Below are positions 19,978-33,249 of a DNA stretch of 64,000 bases, piece after piece; position 1 is the first letter of the stretch; each line of letters opens with the position of its first letter. The position numbers and the translations under genes are program-made. The DNA is from Dryomyza anilis (lineage: Eukaryota; Arthropoda; Insecta; Diptera; Dryomyzidae), in contig OX638132.1 in assembly GCA_951804985.1 (NCBI GenBank), positions 40,458,619 to 40,522,618 on the forward strand, written 5' to 3'. Below the pieces are notes generated by a model. That model worked only from the letters and a program-made list of their open reading frames with translations. It ran no database searches and was not told the DNA's origin.

Positions 19978-20041
19978 TGGTGAGAGAGCTCGGCCGAAGT
20001 TCTATACAGGACTGTAGCGCCAAACTATTATTATTATTATT
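19978..20041 (+). mobile_element. SINE 3' end fragment (also 27178-27241, 34378-34441)
   Basis: It carries the last ~45 bp of the SINE body (GGTGAGAGAGCTCGGCCGAA onward) followed by the ATT repeat tail, in plus orientation. The head is missing, as in a 5'-truncated retroposition. Confidence 0.75.
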
Positions 20042-20351
20042 CACGCGACTTACCTTAAAATCTTTGTTCTTGTATTATCAGTTCATTCAAAATTTCAAAT
20101 TAGTGATTTCTTGATAGCCGCGCTTGACACTGTCGATAATCTGTCCAAAAACTTGGTTCTACCATATGTTGAAATTATGTTTTCAATAAAAAATAATACT
20201 GTAGCGGCATTGTATTTTTAAATTAACTCGTATCATAAATTCCCATCACACCTATGTCCAGCCAAATTCAGATGGAATTGTAGATGTGAATTAGAAAAAA
20301 GTGTTTTTTACGTGCTAATTACTTTGTTTTCGAAAGTTCCAGCGTGTCCTT

Positions 20352-20387
20352 TTTTAAGATACGACATTTACAAGTCGTATCTTAAAA
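20352..20387. repeat. Perfect 14-bp stem hairpin (also 27552-27587, 34752-34787)
   Basis: TTTTAAGATACGAC and GTCGTATCTTAAAA pair perfectly around an 8-base loop. It lies near the centre of the 3.0-kb TIR element, between its inner inverted repeats. Confidence 0.7.
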
Positions 20388-20831
20388 TCTTTATATTTAC
20401 CTCCTCTATTAAAAATTACAAGTCGCGGCTCACACGTTGAAAAGGCGAAATTTTCGTTTTCGTTCCGTTCCACCTCTGTCCAAATTTCGTTTGGGATATG
20501 GCACACTTATACGCCATATATATTTTTTTTGTATTCGGATATTAACTTGCGATTGTATTAAAATTGAAGCGATGTCTTGCAAGCCATAGCAATAGCGATG
20601 ATTACTTTGGCCACATGTAGCACAAAGAGCACCTTAAAAACTCAAAAATAGTTGGGATTTATTAATTCAAGTATCCTTAACAATTCAATTAAAATGTAAA
20701 ATAGAACATTATTCGAAATGATACCTAAAAGAAAGACTTTATAATGTTCACTTATTTGCATTTTCAAAAAGCTATCGAAAAGGTGAATTTCTAACAAGTC
20801 TGATTTGCATCGTTTTTACGTCAGCTAAACG

Positions 20832-21227
20832 ATGCCAGTAGTCCCTAAACTTATTTGCATACCTAAAAAGTTATCGGAAAGGCGAATGAAAAACAAGTTC
20901 CTTTTGTCTCGTTTGGAAGGCTATGTAACGATGACAAGAAAATGTTTGTTTACTTTAAAATTTTCAATCAGACCATTAAAAAAATGTACTTTAAATTTTC
21001 CTGCTATGGGTGGGTGTAGACTCACGTGCAAGCTACGAGAACGGTTTGAAGAATTCGAATTTGTGCTTGTCACCGTCGCAGTTAAAGTGAAAACTGAATC
21101 CGGTGAAGAGGTTAGCGAACCGATCTTAATTCTCACCAGCTGCGGGGCTATGAGTCGCTCCGAAATTTTCTGTATTCTGCTGGACAAATATCAAAAGTCA
21201 GATAAACGACATATTGCAGATATCTGA
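20832..21227 (+). pseudogene. Unidentified ORF in TIR element (also 28032-28427, 35232-35627)
   Basis: It is a 131-codon frame starting with ATG inside the inner inverted repeat. The first ~55 codons come from AT-rich repeat sequence. Residues about 58-131 look more protein-like, with an acidic/basic mixture (LRERFEEFEFVLVTVAVKVK, then EEVSEPILILTSCG). A second frame (21214-21411) follows with YFVDLRPGDIAESL. No domain or catalytic motif is recognised. It could be part of a captured gene or a chance frame; it is conserved three times only because the array is recent. Confidence 0.3.
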
Positions 21228-22039
21228 GGGTGACATCGAGACACATTGCACAAAAAAATGGTCAACTGTAACACGAATAACAGCGATTGCTGCTAGCAGA
21301 AGTTTAAGAAATGCTGCATATTTCGTTGATTTGCGGCCTGGAGATATCGCCGAGAGCCTCAAGACTCATATTACAACAGAATCCTTAATCCAACTAACTG
21401 CAAAGGTCTGAAAATACAGATGCGGCAGTTACAACATAAACATGTTTATTTTATCAATTTTAACAGCATTTACTGAATTTTTATGATGTTTTAATAAATT
21501 TATTCAAATTATTTAATATTTTGTTTCTGTTCTGAAACCAAAAGAAAGTGTAGCCTAAAAAATGTACAATATTTTTTACCCTTTTTGACATATCATTCTC
21601 GTTCACTTTTAGATGACTAAATTTGGTTGCTTTTAAGTTGTTAAAAAGATATCTTTCCGATAATAACTTTAAGGCATCTTTATGTATACCATTAGAACAT
21701 CATTCAGACAATTCAAAATGACATCTTCCGGTCAATCATTTGTATTACAAAAATACATCTTTCCCGTAACATTTCGGACAAATTTCGGACACCGATAACA
21801 TTTAAAAGATAACTTAAAGACATCTTTTAGACATAATTTGTCTAGTTGGGTAAAAATGGTTATTTAAGAATGGTCATTTATAATAATAAAATAATGCTAA
21901 TTGACACATATTACAATGATCATAATTTAATCATTGCAATAATGGCTAACATTAGAATGCATACGTCACAATTAGAGATGGGCGCGTGCGTGTTTTTGAT
22001 GGCACGGACACGCACGAGCCCGACGACGAAACGTGAAAA

Positions 22040-22352
22040 ATAATATCGGAACCGTTAATATTTTTGGAACCGGAATCGTTATTAAAAATGTGTGAAACCG
22101 GAACTAAAATTAGAACCCATATATTTTTTTTGGTTGGAATCGGAACCACTATTTTAAAAATCTAGGAGCCAGAACAGATATTATAGTCCCTGTCATGGAA
22201 CGCAAAAATCCGGAATCGGAACAGTTATTAAAAAATGTATGGAACCGGAATCGAAACACATTTAATTTTTTGGTTGGAACCGAAACCGGAATCACAATTT
22301 AAAAAATCTTGGAACCCGAACCGGAACCGATATTCCAAAAGGTTTTAGTCCC
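22040..22352. repeat. GGAACC-rich two-unit repeat (also 29240-29552, 36440-36751)
   Basis: Two diverged units of about 130-150 bp each contain GGAACCGGAATCG, TTATTAAAAATGT, TTTTTGGTTGGAA and end in TTTTAGTCCCTGT or TATAGTCCCTGT. It is related to 13820-13990. No protein or RNA gene is suggested. Confidence 0.65.
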
Positions 22353-22865
22353 TGTAATAAATAATTCAAATTTTTTTTTTTTTATTCTCTTAAATCCATA
22401 AGTAAAACTAAAACAACAGATTTTCAAGAAAAGGTTAAAATACCACTTAAGGGTTTTTTAAAAATATGGTAGAAACTATGTTTAATGGGCGCGTGACTGA
22501 TTTTGAAGGCACGGACACGACAACAATTAGCACGCACGGAGATTTGCATGCACGGACTCAGATTTTCGGGAGTGACACGAAAAAAGCACGGCACGCGCCC
22601 ATTTCTAGTCCAAATACTATAGTCGGCCTCATACGGCAGTCATTGTGCATACAACATAATTGTCTCGCGTACAATGTATGAATGAAGTACTTGATGCACT
22701 TACCTATGACCACCGTATGGATTCGACAACTTTTCTTGGATATCCCACCACGCAGGAAATCATCAAAAAATTATCTAAAAATGAGCATTAATATTTTGAA
22801 TATAAAAACATAAACAAAATTAAATTTTTTGTAAACAAAATTATATAAATGACTATATAAACAAA

Positions 22866-23015
22866 ATGAACAAATTGTTAGAGGATAAAATGACATATAG
22901 AATTATAAAAATAGACCCGACACAAAAACTCCAAAAAATAAATGACAATTCGATTAACGATCAATATAAAAAAGAACATATCGAGATGAAACAAAAAACC
23001 AGTTGGGAAGGTTAG
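22866..23015 (+). pseudogene. Penelope polymerase N-terminal fragment, unit 1
   Basis: A 49-residue frame beginning MNKLLEDKMTYRIIKIDPTQ matches the conserved segment that precedes the RT core of Penelope-like elements (LLED..TY.I...DPT..LQ). It stops at 23013. The following RT core is not in this unit because the duplication ends shortly after. Confidence 0.75.
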
Positions 23016-25184
23016 AGCACATGGGAAATTTTAAAGTAGGGACATTTTATAGTAGGTGTTATTATGATAGTTAAGATTATCAAAATTATAGTCGGTCTAA
23101 GCCAACTATAAACACCCTACACATATGTGTGGTTACCACTCAAAGTGGTATTTAGGTCACCAGGGTATACGAATCCTGAAAATAACTACAAAATTTTAGT
23201 CGCGGATACAAAATACACGGATAAAAAAGATTTATTTGAATATGTTTAAATGTAATTAAAAAATAATACGAAATTACCATACATGGAGATACGTGGAGAA
23301 TTTCCAGCGAAATCCGAATATGGAAAATGGACCCGCTGGGACCACAAAGTAGGCGTTTTCATACTTAAGTCAACAATTTCAAAATTAAATCGAAATGATG
23401 TCTCTCAAACGCAATAAACTAAAAATGTGGGTATGTCATTTGTTGGAAAATCGGATAAAAAATAAAGAAGCAGTGTTTATTTAAACAGGCATCCTTTGTT
23501 TTATATTTTCATCAGTCACGCCTAGCCTGAAACACTTTAAACTCAAAAGTTCAATCCCCTCTAAAATTTATTTTGAATATGTTTTTAACCTCACTTGCGA
23601 TTATTTTAAGATGAAATTAAATTTTTAAAATTAATTATTAATAGTAAAAAAAAATTGCATCAAAAATGCATTAATGCATTTTAAAAACTTTTTGTCAAAA
23701 ACATATTCAAAATAAATTTTAATATAACAAGACAACTTGTTACTTATTAATTGACGCACAATAAAGTGTTGTTAATATCAAGGGACATTCTGTTATATAT
23801 AAATGAAAATGTACTTGTAACAACAAGATTATCAAGTCACTTATAAAATAATTCTCGTTGGAATAAGAGCGCTATTCTTTAAATTTATAATATTGAATAA
23901 AAAGCACTACCGGGTAGTTATTTTGTTGTTTCGTCTGGTTTGTTCATATGTCTTCCGTCCGTTGGCTAAATTTCGGAATGTGAAAGAAGACCGCACATTT
24001 TTATCCACTCATTTTGGACCAACTCCATTAAACAAAAGGTCGGAAAGAGATATGAACGAACGGTCAGGCGAACGGGTGGCTCGATATTACATATTTTAAC
24101 TACCCGGGTATTACACGGGCTTTCGTTGTTCAAGTTGCTGATTGTTGCTGCATGTTTTTGTGATCCTTGTTGCTGAATGTCCACATGCAAATATAAAATA
24201 TATAATCAGAATCTGTCCTTTCTTTTTTTTATCTTTGCCTGTGTTAATCTTCAAATGTTCTGATTTATTGTTTACTTTTTATTTAATTATTTTCCATGTG
24301 ACAGCGTCACATTCTTAATTTTTTTAAATCTATTTTTATTAACAAGAAGAATATCTTAGCATTATAAATGATGTTGAAAGTCAACAAGACTACATGTGTT
24401 TCAATTAATAAGAATCTTGTTGCAACATCAGGAATGTTTTTATAACACAAATATTTTTTAAGAGAAATTTAACAAAGCTGATCTTGATAATAGTACAATA
24501 ATATTTTTTGGGTGTACGAAGTTGACACTCTGTGACCGACATTTTCTGCCTACGTGTCTTTTTTTATTCGTTGAGAAAACGTATTCGCATCGGTAATAAT
24601 TTTGTCATTTGTATATTTAAATAATACACAAATTGTGTTACAAAAAGTACAAATGGTAACAAATAATATAATAGTATATAATTTAATAGTGCAGTATATT
24701 ATTTAATTGTTCCTGAATGTTTTTCTAAAAATATTGTGAAAAGCCGACACGGATTTTTCATCAAAAAACCACAACTTCAAAATCAGTGCTTCTAATTTCA
24801 AACAGAATTCGGCATGTTTTTTACAACAGTCTCCGCAAATTCCTTGCTTACGCTATGTGATGTATTGACGTTGTACTATTGACGTTGTACTGTTTCAAAA
24901 ACAAAGCGAGCCTGGATCGTCTGGTTAACCGATTGCTGGAGCAATTGTGGATTCATTGATCTGTCCCTTGTACTTAAACCAATTATTTATTTATGCATTT
25001 AAAAATGTGTATATGAATTCAAATATTATAAATTCCTGATGTGAATGATTTTTAAAGATTGTTAATAAAAATTGGAAACATATTTATATTCAGGTCGTTC
25101 CAAATCATGTTGAACATATTTATGTTTCGGTTCAAATATTTATTTTGTTTGGATGTAGTAATTATTATGTTTGTATTAGAACAT

Positions 25185-25510
25185 AATAATAATAATATAA
25201 AATAATAGTTTGGCGCTACAGTCCTGTATAGAACTTCGGCCGAGCTCTCTCACCATTTTGAGCTGTGCGTGTTATATTTGTTCTCAAAGTGGTGGGACCT
25301 ACAGTTTATTGCCGAATCCGAACGGCGGGTGAGAGCTTTTTCATAGGCAATGGTTTTACTCTCGTAGGTTTGCCATTTACTGACGAGAGGTAGCGCGGTA
25401 TAGAAAAATGTTTCTATGAAAAGATGTTGTTAGCCCCAGTCCAGGCTTGAACCAGGGACCTTTCGGCTCGCAGTCCAACGCACTAACCACTGAGCTACCG
25501 CGGTGTAGAG
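25185..25510 (-). mobile_element. tRNA-derived SINE, unit 2
   Basis: It is the same insertion as 17985-18310, carried along by the tandem duplication, with the same TAGAACAT flanks. Confidence 0.9.
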
Positions 25511-26049
25511 TAGAACATACACCATTTTAAGGTGCGACATCGAAAAGTTCCCGTAATATCATAATGTAAATCAGAGCTCATTACAACACTGTTCAAGTAT
25601 CTATTCAACCCTGTTTACAAATGATGTATCAGGCAATTATATATTACGTTTACATAAAATTCCAAACATACATTTTAATGCCTGTATAATTATGTTTGGA
25701 AGAGCCAATTTTAGCAGCGTGTATAATTAAGTATATAACGAAAAAATTATATTGCGGAAATTGTGATTTTTTGAACATTTAAGACGAATTTTTAAAAATT
25801 CTCCTATATTTTTATTGCTAGGGGCACATTTTAGTGACATACCTTGAAATTATAATTATTACAATACGTTGCAATAAAAAAAACCAACCCACAAATCCTC
25901 AAAAGCCGTTTGATAAAAATTGTAATTTTTCAGCGCACATACCGTGGAATAGATTCTGTTATATTATAAATTATGAAGAGTAATTATTTTTTGATAAAAA
26001 TATAACATAATGTATCAAAAACAGATTTATCCTACCATATTGAAATGAT

Positions 26050-29000
26050 CCCAACTAGACAAATTATGTCTAAAAGATATCTTTAAGTTATCTTTTAAAT
26101 GTTATAGATGTCCGAAATTTGTCCGAAATGTTAAGTCATCCAAAAGTATGTAAAAATATGTCTAAAAGTTGACGTCAGAAATGTTCTTTTTGACAAATAT
26201 TTTAGCATTGATTTTTTTCGGTATAAAACAAATCTTAATATTTCATAATATATTTTATTATTTATTCACTGATGCCATCTGTGCAAATTTGTACACATCT
26301 TAGAAAAGAGAACAGTGGCATTCCGTTCTCTTTCCTAAGATGCGAACAAATTTGCTCGTATGCCTCGCGTCAGAATCCTAACACTTGGTCTGGATTAAAG
26401 TCATTGGGCTGTTACATTCTGTCAGTTACACACTTCATCTGCTTCAACGACTTATCGCGTTAGTTTAATCATTAGCGAGGTGTAGTGATTTCTCTGCTGG
26501 TTGTTGTCGGTGTCCGGTATCTGTTCAATGTCACACATCTGCCGCTACAGACTTGTTCAGCACAATGATGTGAATTTCGCCGCAACTCATGGCTCCGCTT
26601 CGTCCACGTGTCCGCACCCACGTGATGGATCTGACTTCGGGGCCAATAGTCAGACCTTCGGCATGTCTTTCCGACATGCGAGCGAGCTCGATGATGCAGG
26701 TTGTGCTGCATGCATTTTTTAGCGTCGCACAGCGACACGAACACAGACGTCTTCGAGCAGGAACGCGGCTTCTAAATTTGCGGAGTTTATGCGTAATGCA
26801 GCCAGGTTTTTTTGTATTATTTTTTTAATTTTTTAGATGATTGCCGTCGCGCAAGAAAATTTAAAAATAAATTAATTTTTGTTTTTGTCAGATTGAAAAT
26901 TAAAATGTAAATAAACATTTTTTTGGCATCGTTACACTGACCACAAAACGATAAAAAGGGACTTGTTAAATAGTCGCCTTTTTGGAAACTTTTTGAGTAT
27001 GCAAATAAGTTTCGGAATACTGTCATCGTTTAGCTGACGTAAAAACGATGCAAATGAAACTTGTTAGAAATTCACCTCTTCGATAGCTTTTTGAGAATGC
27101 AAATAAGTGAACATTATAAAGACGTCCTTTTAGGTATCATTTCGTATAATATTCTACTTGGGATATCTTAAAAGTTATGGTGAGAGAGCTCGGCCGAAGT
27201 TCTATACAGGACTGTAGCGCCAAACTATTATTATTATTATTCACGCGACTTACCTTAAAATCTTTGTTCTTGTATTATCAGTTCATTCAAAATTTCAAAT
27301 TAGTGATTTCTTGATAGCCGCGCTTGACACTGTCGATAATCTGTCCAAAAACTTGGTTCTACCATATGTTGAAATTATGTTTTCAATAAAAAATAATACT
27401 GTAGCGGCATTGTATTTTTAAATTAACTCGTATCATAAATTCCCATCACACCTATGTCCAGCCAAATTCAGATGGAATTGTAGATGTGAATTAGAAAAAA
27501 GTGTTTTTTACGTGCTAATTACTTTGTTTTCGAAAGTTCCAGCGTGTCCTTTTTTAAGATACGACATTTACAAGTCGTATCTTAAAATCTTTATATTTAC
27601 CTCCTCTATTAAAAATTACAAGTCGCGGCTCACACGTTGAAAAGGCGAAATTTTCGTTTTCGTTCCGTTCCACCTCTGTCCAAATTTCGTTTGGGATATG
27701 GCACACGTATACGCCATATATATTTTTTTTGTATTCGGATATTAACTTGCGATTGTATTAAAATTGAAGCGATGTCTTGCAAGCCATAGCAATAGCGATG
27801 ATTACTTTGGCCACATGTAGCACAAAGAGCACCTTAAAAACTCAAAAATAGTTGGGATTTATTAATTCAAGTATCCTTAACAATTCAATTAAAATGTAAA
27901 ATAGAACATTATTCGAAATGATACCTAAAAGAAAGACTTTATAATGTTCACTTATTTGCATTTTCAAAAAGCTATCGAAAAGGTGAATTTCTAACAAGTC
28001 TGATTTGCATCGTTTTTACGTCAGCTAAACGATGCCAGTAGTCCCTAAACTTATTTGCATACCTAAAAAGTTATCGGAAAGGCGAATGAAAAACAAGTTC
28101 CTTTTGTCTCGTTTGGAAGGCTATGTAACGATGACAAGAAAATGTTTGTTTACTTTAAAATTTTCAATCAGACCATTAAAAAAATGTACTTTAAATTTTC
28201 CTGCTATGGGTGGGTGTAGACTCACGTGCAAGCTACGAGAACGGTTTGAAGAATTCGAATTTGTGCTTGTCACCGTCGCAGTTAAAGTGAAAACTGAATC
28301 CGGTGAAGAGGTTAGCGAACCGATCTTAATTCTCACCAGCTGCGGGGCTATGAGTCGCTCCGAAATTTTCTGTATTCTGCTGGACAAATATCAAAAGTCA
28401 GATAAACGACATATTGCAGATATCTGAGGGTGACATCGAGACACATTGCACAAAAAAATGGTCAACTGTAACACGAATAACAGCGATTGCTGCTAGCAGA
28501 AGTTTAAGAAATGCTGCATATTTCGTTGATTTGCGGCCTGGAGATATCGCCGAGAGCCTCAAGACTCATATTACAACAGAATCCTTAATCCAACTAACTG
28601 CAAAGGTCTGAAAATACAGATGCGGCAGTTACAACATAAACATGTTTATTTTATCAATTTTAACAGCATTTACTGAATTTTTATGATGTTTTAATAAATT
28701 TATTCAAATTATTTAATATTTTGTTTCTGTTCTGAAACCAAAAGAAAGTGTAGCCTAAAAAATGTACAATATTTTTTACCCTTTTTGACATATCATTCTC
28801 GTTCACTTTTAGATGACTAAATTTGGTTGCTTTTAAGTTGTTAAAAAGATATCTTTCCGATAATAACTTTAAGGCATCTTTATGTATACCATTAGAACAT
28901 CATTCAGACAAATCAAAATGACATCTTCCGGTCAATCATTTGTATTACAAAAATACATCTTTCCCGTAACATTTCGGACAAATTTCGGACACCGATAACA

Positions 29001-29050
29001 TTTAAAAGATAACTTAAAGACATCTTTTAGACATAATTTGTCTAGTTGGG
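26050..29050. mobile_element. 3.0-kb TIR element, unit 2
   Basis: It is the copy of 18850-21850 in the second array unit, with the same ends and internal inverted repeats. Confidence 0.8.
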
Positions 29051-30065
29051 TAAAAATGGTTATTTAAGAATGGTCATTTATAATAATAAAATAATGCTAA
29101 TTGACACATATTACAATGATCATAATTTAATCATTGCAATAATGGCTAACATTAGAATGCATACGTCACAATTAGAGATGGGCGCGTGCGTGTTTTTGAT
29201 GGCACGGACACGCACGAGCCCGACGACGAAACGTGAAAAATAATATCGGAACCGTTAATATTTTTGGAACCGGAATCGTTATTAAAAATGTGTGAAACCG
29301 GAACTAAAATTAGAACCCATATATTTTTTTTGGTTGGAATCGGAACCACTATTTTAAAAATCTAGGAGCCAGAACAGATATTATAGTCCCTGTCATGGAA
29401 CGCAAAAATCCGGAATCGGAACAGTTATTAAAAAATGTATGGAACCGGAATCGAAACACATTTAATTTTTTGGTTGGAACCGAAACCGGAATCACAATTT
29501 AAAAAATCTTGGAACCCGAACCGGAACCGATATTCCAAAAGGTTTTAGTCCCTGTAATAAATAATTCAAATTTTTTTTTTTTTATTCTCTTAAATCCATA
29601 AGTAAAACTAAAACAACAGATTTTCAAGAAAAGGTTAAAATACCACTTAAGGGTTTTTTAAAAATATGGTAGAAACTATGTTTAATGGGCGCGTGACTGA
29701 TTTTGAAGGCACGGACACGACAACAATTAGCACGCACGGAGATTTGCATGCACGGACTCAGATTTTCGGGAGTGACACGAAAAAAGCACGGCACGCGCCC
29801 ATTTCTAGTCCAAATACTATAGTCGGCCTCATACGGCAGTCATTGTGCATACAACATAATTGTCTCGCGTACAATGTATGAATGAAGTACTTGATGCACT
29901 TACCTATGACCACCGTATGGATTCGACAACTTTTCTTGGATATCCCACCACGCAGGAAATCATCAAAAAATTATCTAAAAATGAGCATTAATATTTTGAA
30001 TATAAAAACATAAACAAAATTAAATTTTTTGTAAACAAAATTATATAAATGACTATATAAACAAA

Positions 30066-30215
30066 ATGAACAAATTGTTAGAGGATAAAATGACATATAG
30101 AATTATAAAAATAGACCCGACACAAAAACTCCAAAAAATAAATGACAATTCGATTAACGATCAATATAAAAAAGAACATATCGAGATGAAACAAAAAACC
30201 AGTTGGGAAGGTTAG
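30066..30215 (+). pseudogene. Penelope polymerase N-terminal fragment, unit 2
   Basis: It is the copy of 22866-23015 in the second array unit, with the same sequence and the same terminal stop. Confidence 0.75.
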
Positions 30216-32384
30216 AGCACATGGGAAATTTTAAAGTAGGGACATTTTATAGTAGGTGTTATTATGATAGTTAAGATTATCAAAATTATAGTCGGTCTAA
30301 GCCAACTATAAACACCCTACACATATGTGTGGTTACCACTCAAAGTGGTATTTAGGTCACCAGGGTATACGAATCCTGAAAATAACTACAAAATTTTAGT
30401 CGCGGATACAAAATACACGGATAAAAAAGATTTATTTGAATATGTTTAAATGTAATTAAAAAATAATACGAAATTACCATACATGGAGATACGTGGAGAA
30501 TTTCCAGCGAAATCCGAATATGGAAAATGGACCCGCTGGGACCACAAAGTAGGCGTTTTCATACTTAAGTCAACAATTTCAAAATTAAATCGAAATGATG
30601 TCTCTCAAACGCAATAAACTAAAAATGTGGGTATGTCATTTGTTGGAAAATCGGATAAAAAATAAAGAAGCAGTGTTTATTTAAACAGGCATCCTTTGTT
30701 TTATATTTTCATCAGTCACGCCTAGCCTGAAACACTTTAAACTCAAAAGTTCAATCCCCTCTAAAATTTATTTTGAATATGTTTTTAACCTCACTTGCGA
30801 TTATTTTAAGATGAAATTAAATTTTTAAAATTAATTATTAATAGTAAAAAAAAATTGCATCAAAAATGCATTAATGCATTTTAAAAACTTTTTGTCAAAA
30901 ACATATTCAAAATAAATTTTAATATAACAAGACAACTTGTTACTTATTAATTGACGCACAATAAAGTGTTGTTAATATCAAGGGACATTCTGTTATATAT
31001 AAATGAAAATGTACTTGTAACAACAAGATTATCAAGTCACTTATAAAATAATTCTCGTTGGAATAAGAGCGCTATTCTTTAAATTTATAATATTGAATAA
31101 AAAGCACTACCGGGTAGTTATTTTGTTGTTTCGTCTGGTTTGTTCATATGTCTTCCGTCCGTTGGCTAAATTTCGGAATGTGAAAGAAGACCGCACATTT
31201 TTATCCACTCATTTTGGACCAACTCCATTAAACAAAAGGTCGGAAAGAGATATGAACGAACGGTCAGGCGAACGGGTGGCTCGATATTACATATTTTAAC
31301 TACCCGGGTATTACACGGGCTTTCGTTGTTCAAGTTGCTGATTGTTGCTGCATGTTTTTGTGATCCTTGTTGCTGAATGTCCACATGCAAATATAAAATA
31401 TATAATCAGAATCTGTCCTTTCTTTTTTTTATCTTTGCCTGTGTTAATCTTCAAATGTTCTGATTTATTGTTTACTTTTTATTTAATTATTTTCCATGTG
31501 ACAGCGTCACATTCTTAATTTTTTTAAATCTATTTTTATTAACAAGAAGAATATCTTAGCATTATAAATGATGTTGAAAGTCAACAAGACTACATGTGTT
31601 TCAATTAATAAGAATCTTGTTGCAACATCAGGAATGTTTTTATAACACAAATATTTTTTAAGAGAAATTTAACAAAGCTGATCTTGATAATAGTACAATA
31701 ATATTTTTTGGGTGTACGAAGTTGACACTCTGTGACCGACATTTTCTGCCTACGTGTCTTTTTTTATTCGTTGAGAAAACGTATTCGCATCGGTAATAAT
31801 TTTGTCATTTGTATATTTAAATAATACACAAATTGTGTTACAAAAAGTACAAATGGTAACAAATAATATAATAGTATATAATTTAATAGTGCAGTATATT
31901 ATTTAATTGTTCCTGAATGTTTTTCTAAAAATATTGTGAAAAGCCGACACGGATTTTTCATCAAAAAACCACAACTTCAAAATCAGTGCTTCTAATTTCA
32001 AACAGAATTCGGCATGTTTTTTACAACAGTCTCCGCAAATTCCTTGCTTACGCTATGTGATGTATTGACGTTGTACTATTGACGTTGTACTGTTTCAAAA
32101 ACAAAGCGAGCCTGGATCGTCTGGTTAACCGATTGCTGGAGCAATTGTGGATTCATTGATCTGTCCCTTGTACTTAAACCAATTATTTATTTATGCATTT
32201 AAAAATGTGTATATGAATTCAAATATTATAAATTCCTGATGTGAATGATTTTTAAAGATTGTTAATAAAAATTGGAAACATATTTATATTCAGGTCGTTC
32301 CAAATCATGTTGAACATATTTATGTTTCGGTTCAAATATTTATTTTGTTTGGATGTAGTAATTATTATGTTTGTATTAGAACAT

Positions 32385-32710
32385 AATAATAATAATATAA
32401 AATAATAGTTTGGCGCTACAGTCCTGTATAGAACTTCGGCCGAGCTCTCTCACCATTTTGAGCTGTGCGTGTTATATTTGTTCTCAAAGTGGTGGGACCT
32501 ACAGTTTATTGCCGAATCCGAACGGCGGGTGAGAGCTTTTTCATAGGCAATGGTTTTACTCTCGTAGGTTTGCCATTTACTGACGAGAGGTAGCGCGGTA
32601 TAGAAAAATGTTTCTATGAAAAGATGTTGTTAGCCCCAGTCCAGGCTTGAACCAGGGACCTTTCGGCTCGCAGTCCAACGCACTAACCACTGAGCTACCG
32701 CGGTGTAGAG
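32385..32710 (-). mobile_element. tRNA-derived SINE, unit 3
   Basis: It is the same insertion as in units 1 and 2, with identical flanks. Confidence 0.9.
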
Positions 32711-33249
32711 TAGAACATACACCATTTTAAGGTGCGACATCGAAAAGTTCCCGTAATATCATAATGTAAATCAGAGCTCATTACAACACTGTTCAAGTAT
32801 CTATTCAACCCTGTTTACAAATGATGTATCAGGCAATTATATATTACGTTTACATAAAATTCCAAACATACATTTTAATGCCTGTATAATTATGTTTGGA
32901 AGAGCCAATTTTAGCAGCGTGTATAATTAAGTATATAACGAAAAAATTATATTGCGGAAATTGTGATTTTTTGAACATTTAAGACGAATTTTTAAAAATT
33001 CTCCTATATTTTTATTGCTAGGGGCACATTTTAGTGACATACCTTGAAATTATAATTATTACAATACGTTGCAATAAAAAAAACCAACCCACAAATCCTC
33101 AAAAGCCGTTTGATAAAAATTGTAATTTTTCAGCGCACATACCGTGGAATAGATTCTGTTATATTATAAATTATGAAGAGTAATTATTTTTTGATAAAAA
33201 TATAACATAATGTATCAAAAACAGATTTATCCTACCATATTGAAATGAT

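Larger units (their letters stand above)
18850..21850. mobile_element. 3.0-kb TIR element with nested inverted repeats, unit 1
   Basis: The ends are inverted repeats beginning CCCAACTAGACAAATTATGT and extending about 85-90 bp with few mismatches (18850-18935 and 21765-21850). A second pair lies inside: 19630-19960 against 20690-21005, containing GATGCAAATGAAACTTGTTAG and AAAACGATG-type blocks. No transposase is recognised. Flanks do not give an exact target duplication (AAATG is shared within 8-9 bases). GC-richer, coding-like patches at about 19270-19610 and 21010-21410 stand out from the AT-rich surroundings. Confidence 0.8.
15921..23212 (+). repeat. Array unit 1 (7292 bp)
   Basis: This is the first copy, and the only one with the 100-base block at 15993-16092. 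Its left border ATACACGGATAAAAAAG follows unrelated sequence. Contents in order are AT-rich DNA, MITE, dispersed repeat with SINE, 3.0-kb TIR element, GGAACC repeat, Penelope N-terminal fragment and spacer. Confidence 0.93.
23213..30412 (+). repeat. Array unit 2 (7200 bp)
   Basis: It begins at the junction TTTTAGTCGC-GGATACAAA-ATACACGG. The nine bases GGATACAAA are not found at either original border and look like junction filler. The 100-base block of unit 1 is replaced by GGAGATAC (23285-23292). Confidence 0.93.

Noticed and set aside
18841..21860. Exact target-site duplication for the 3.0-kb TIR element
   Set aside because: Flanks TGAAATGAT and TAAAAATGG share only AAATG in shifted positions, so an 8-bp duplication cannot be claimed.
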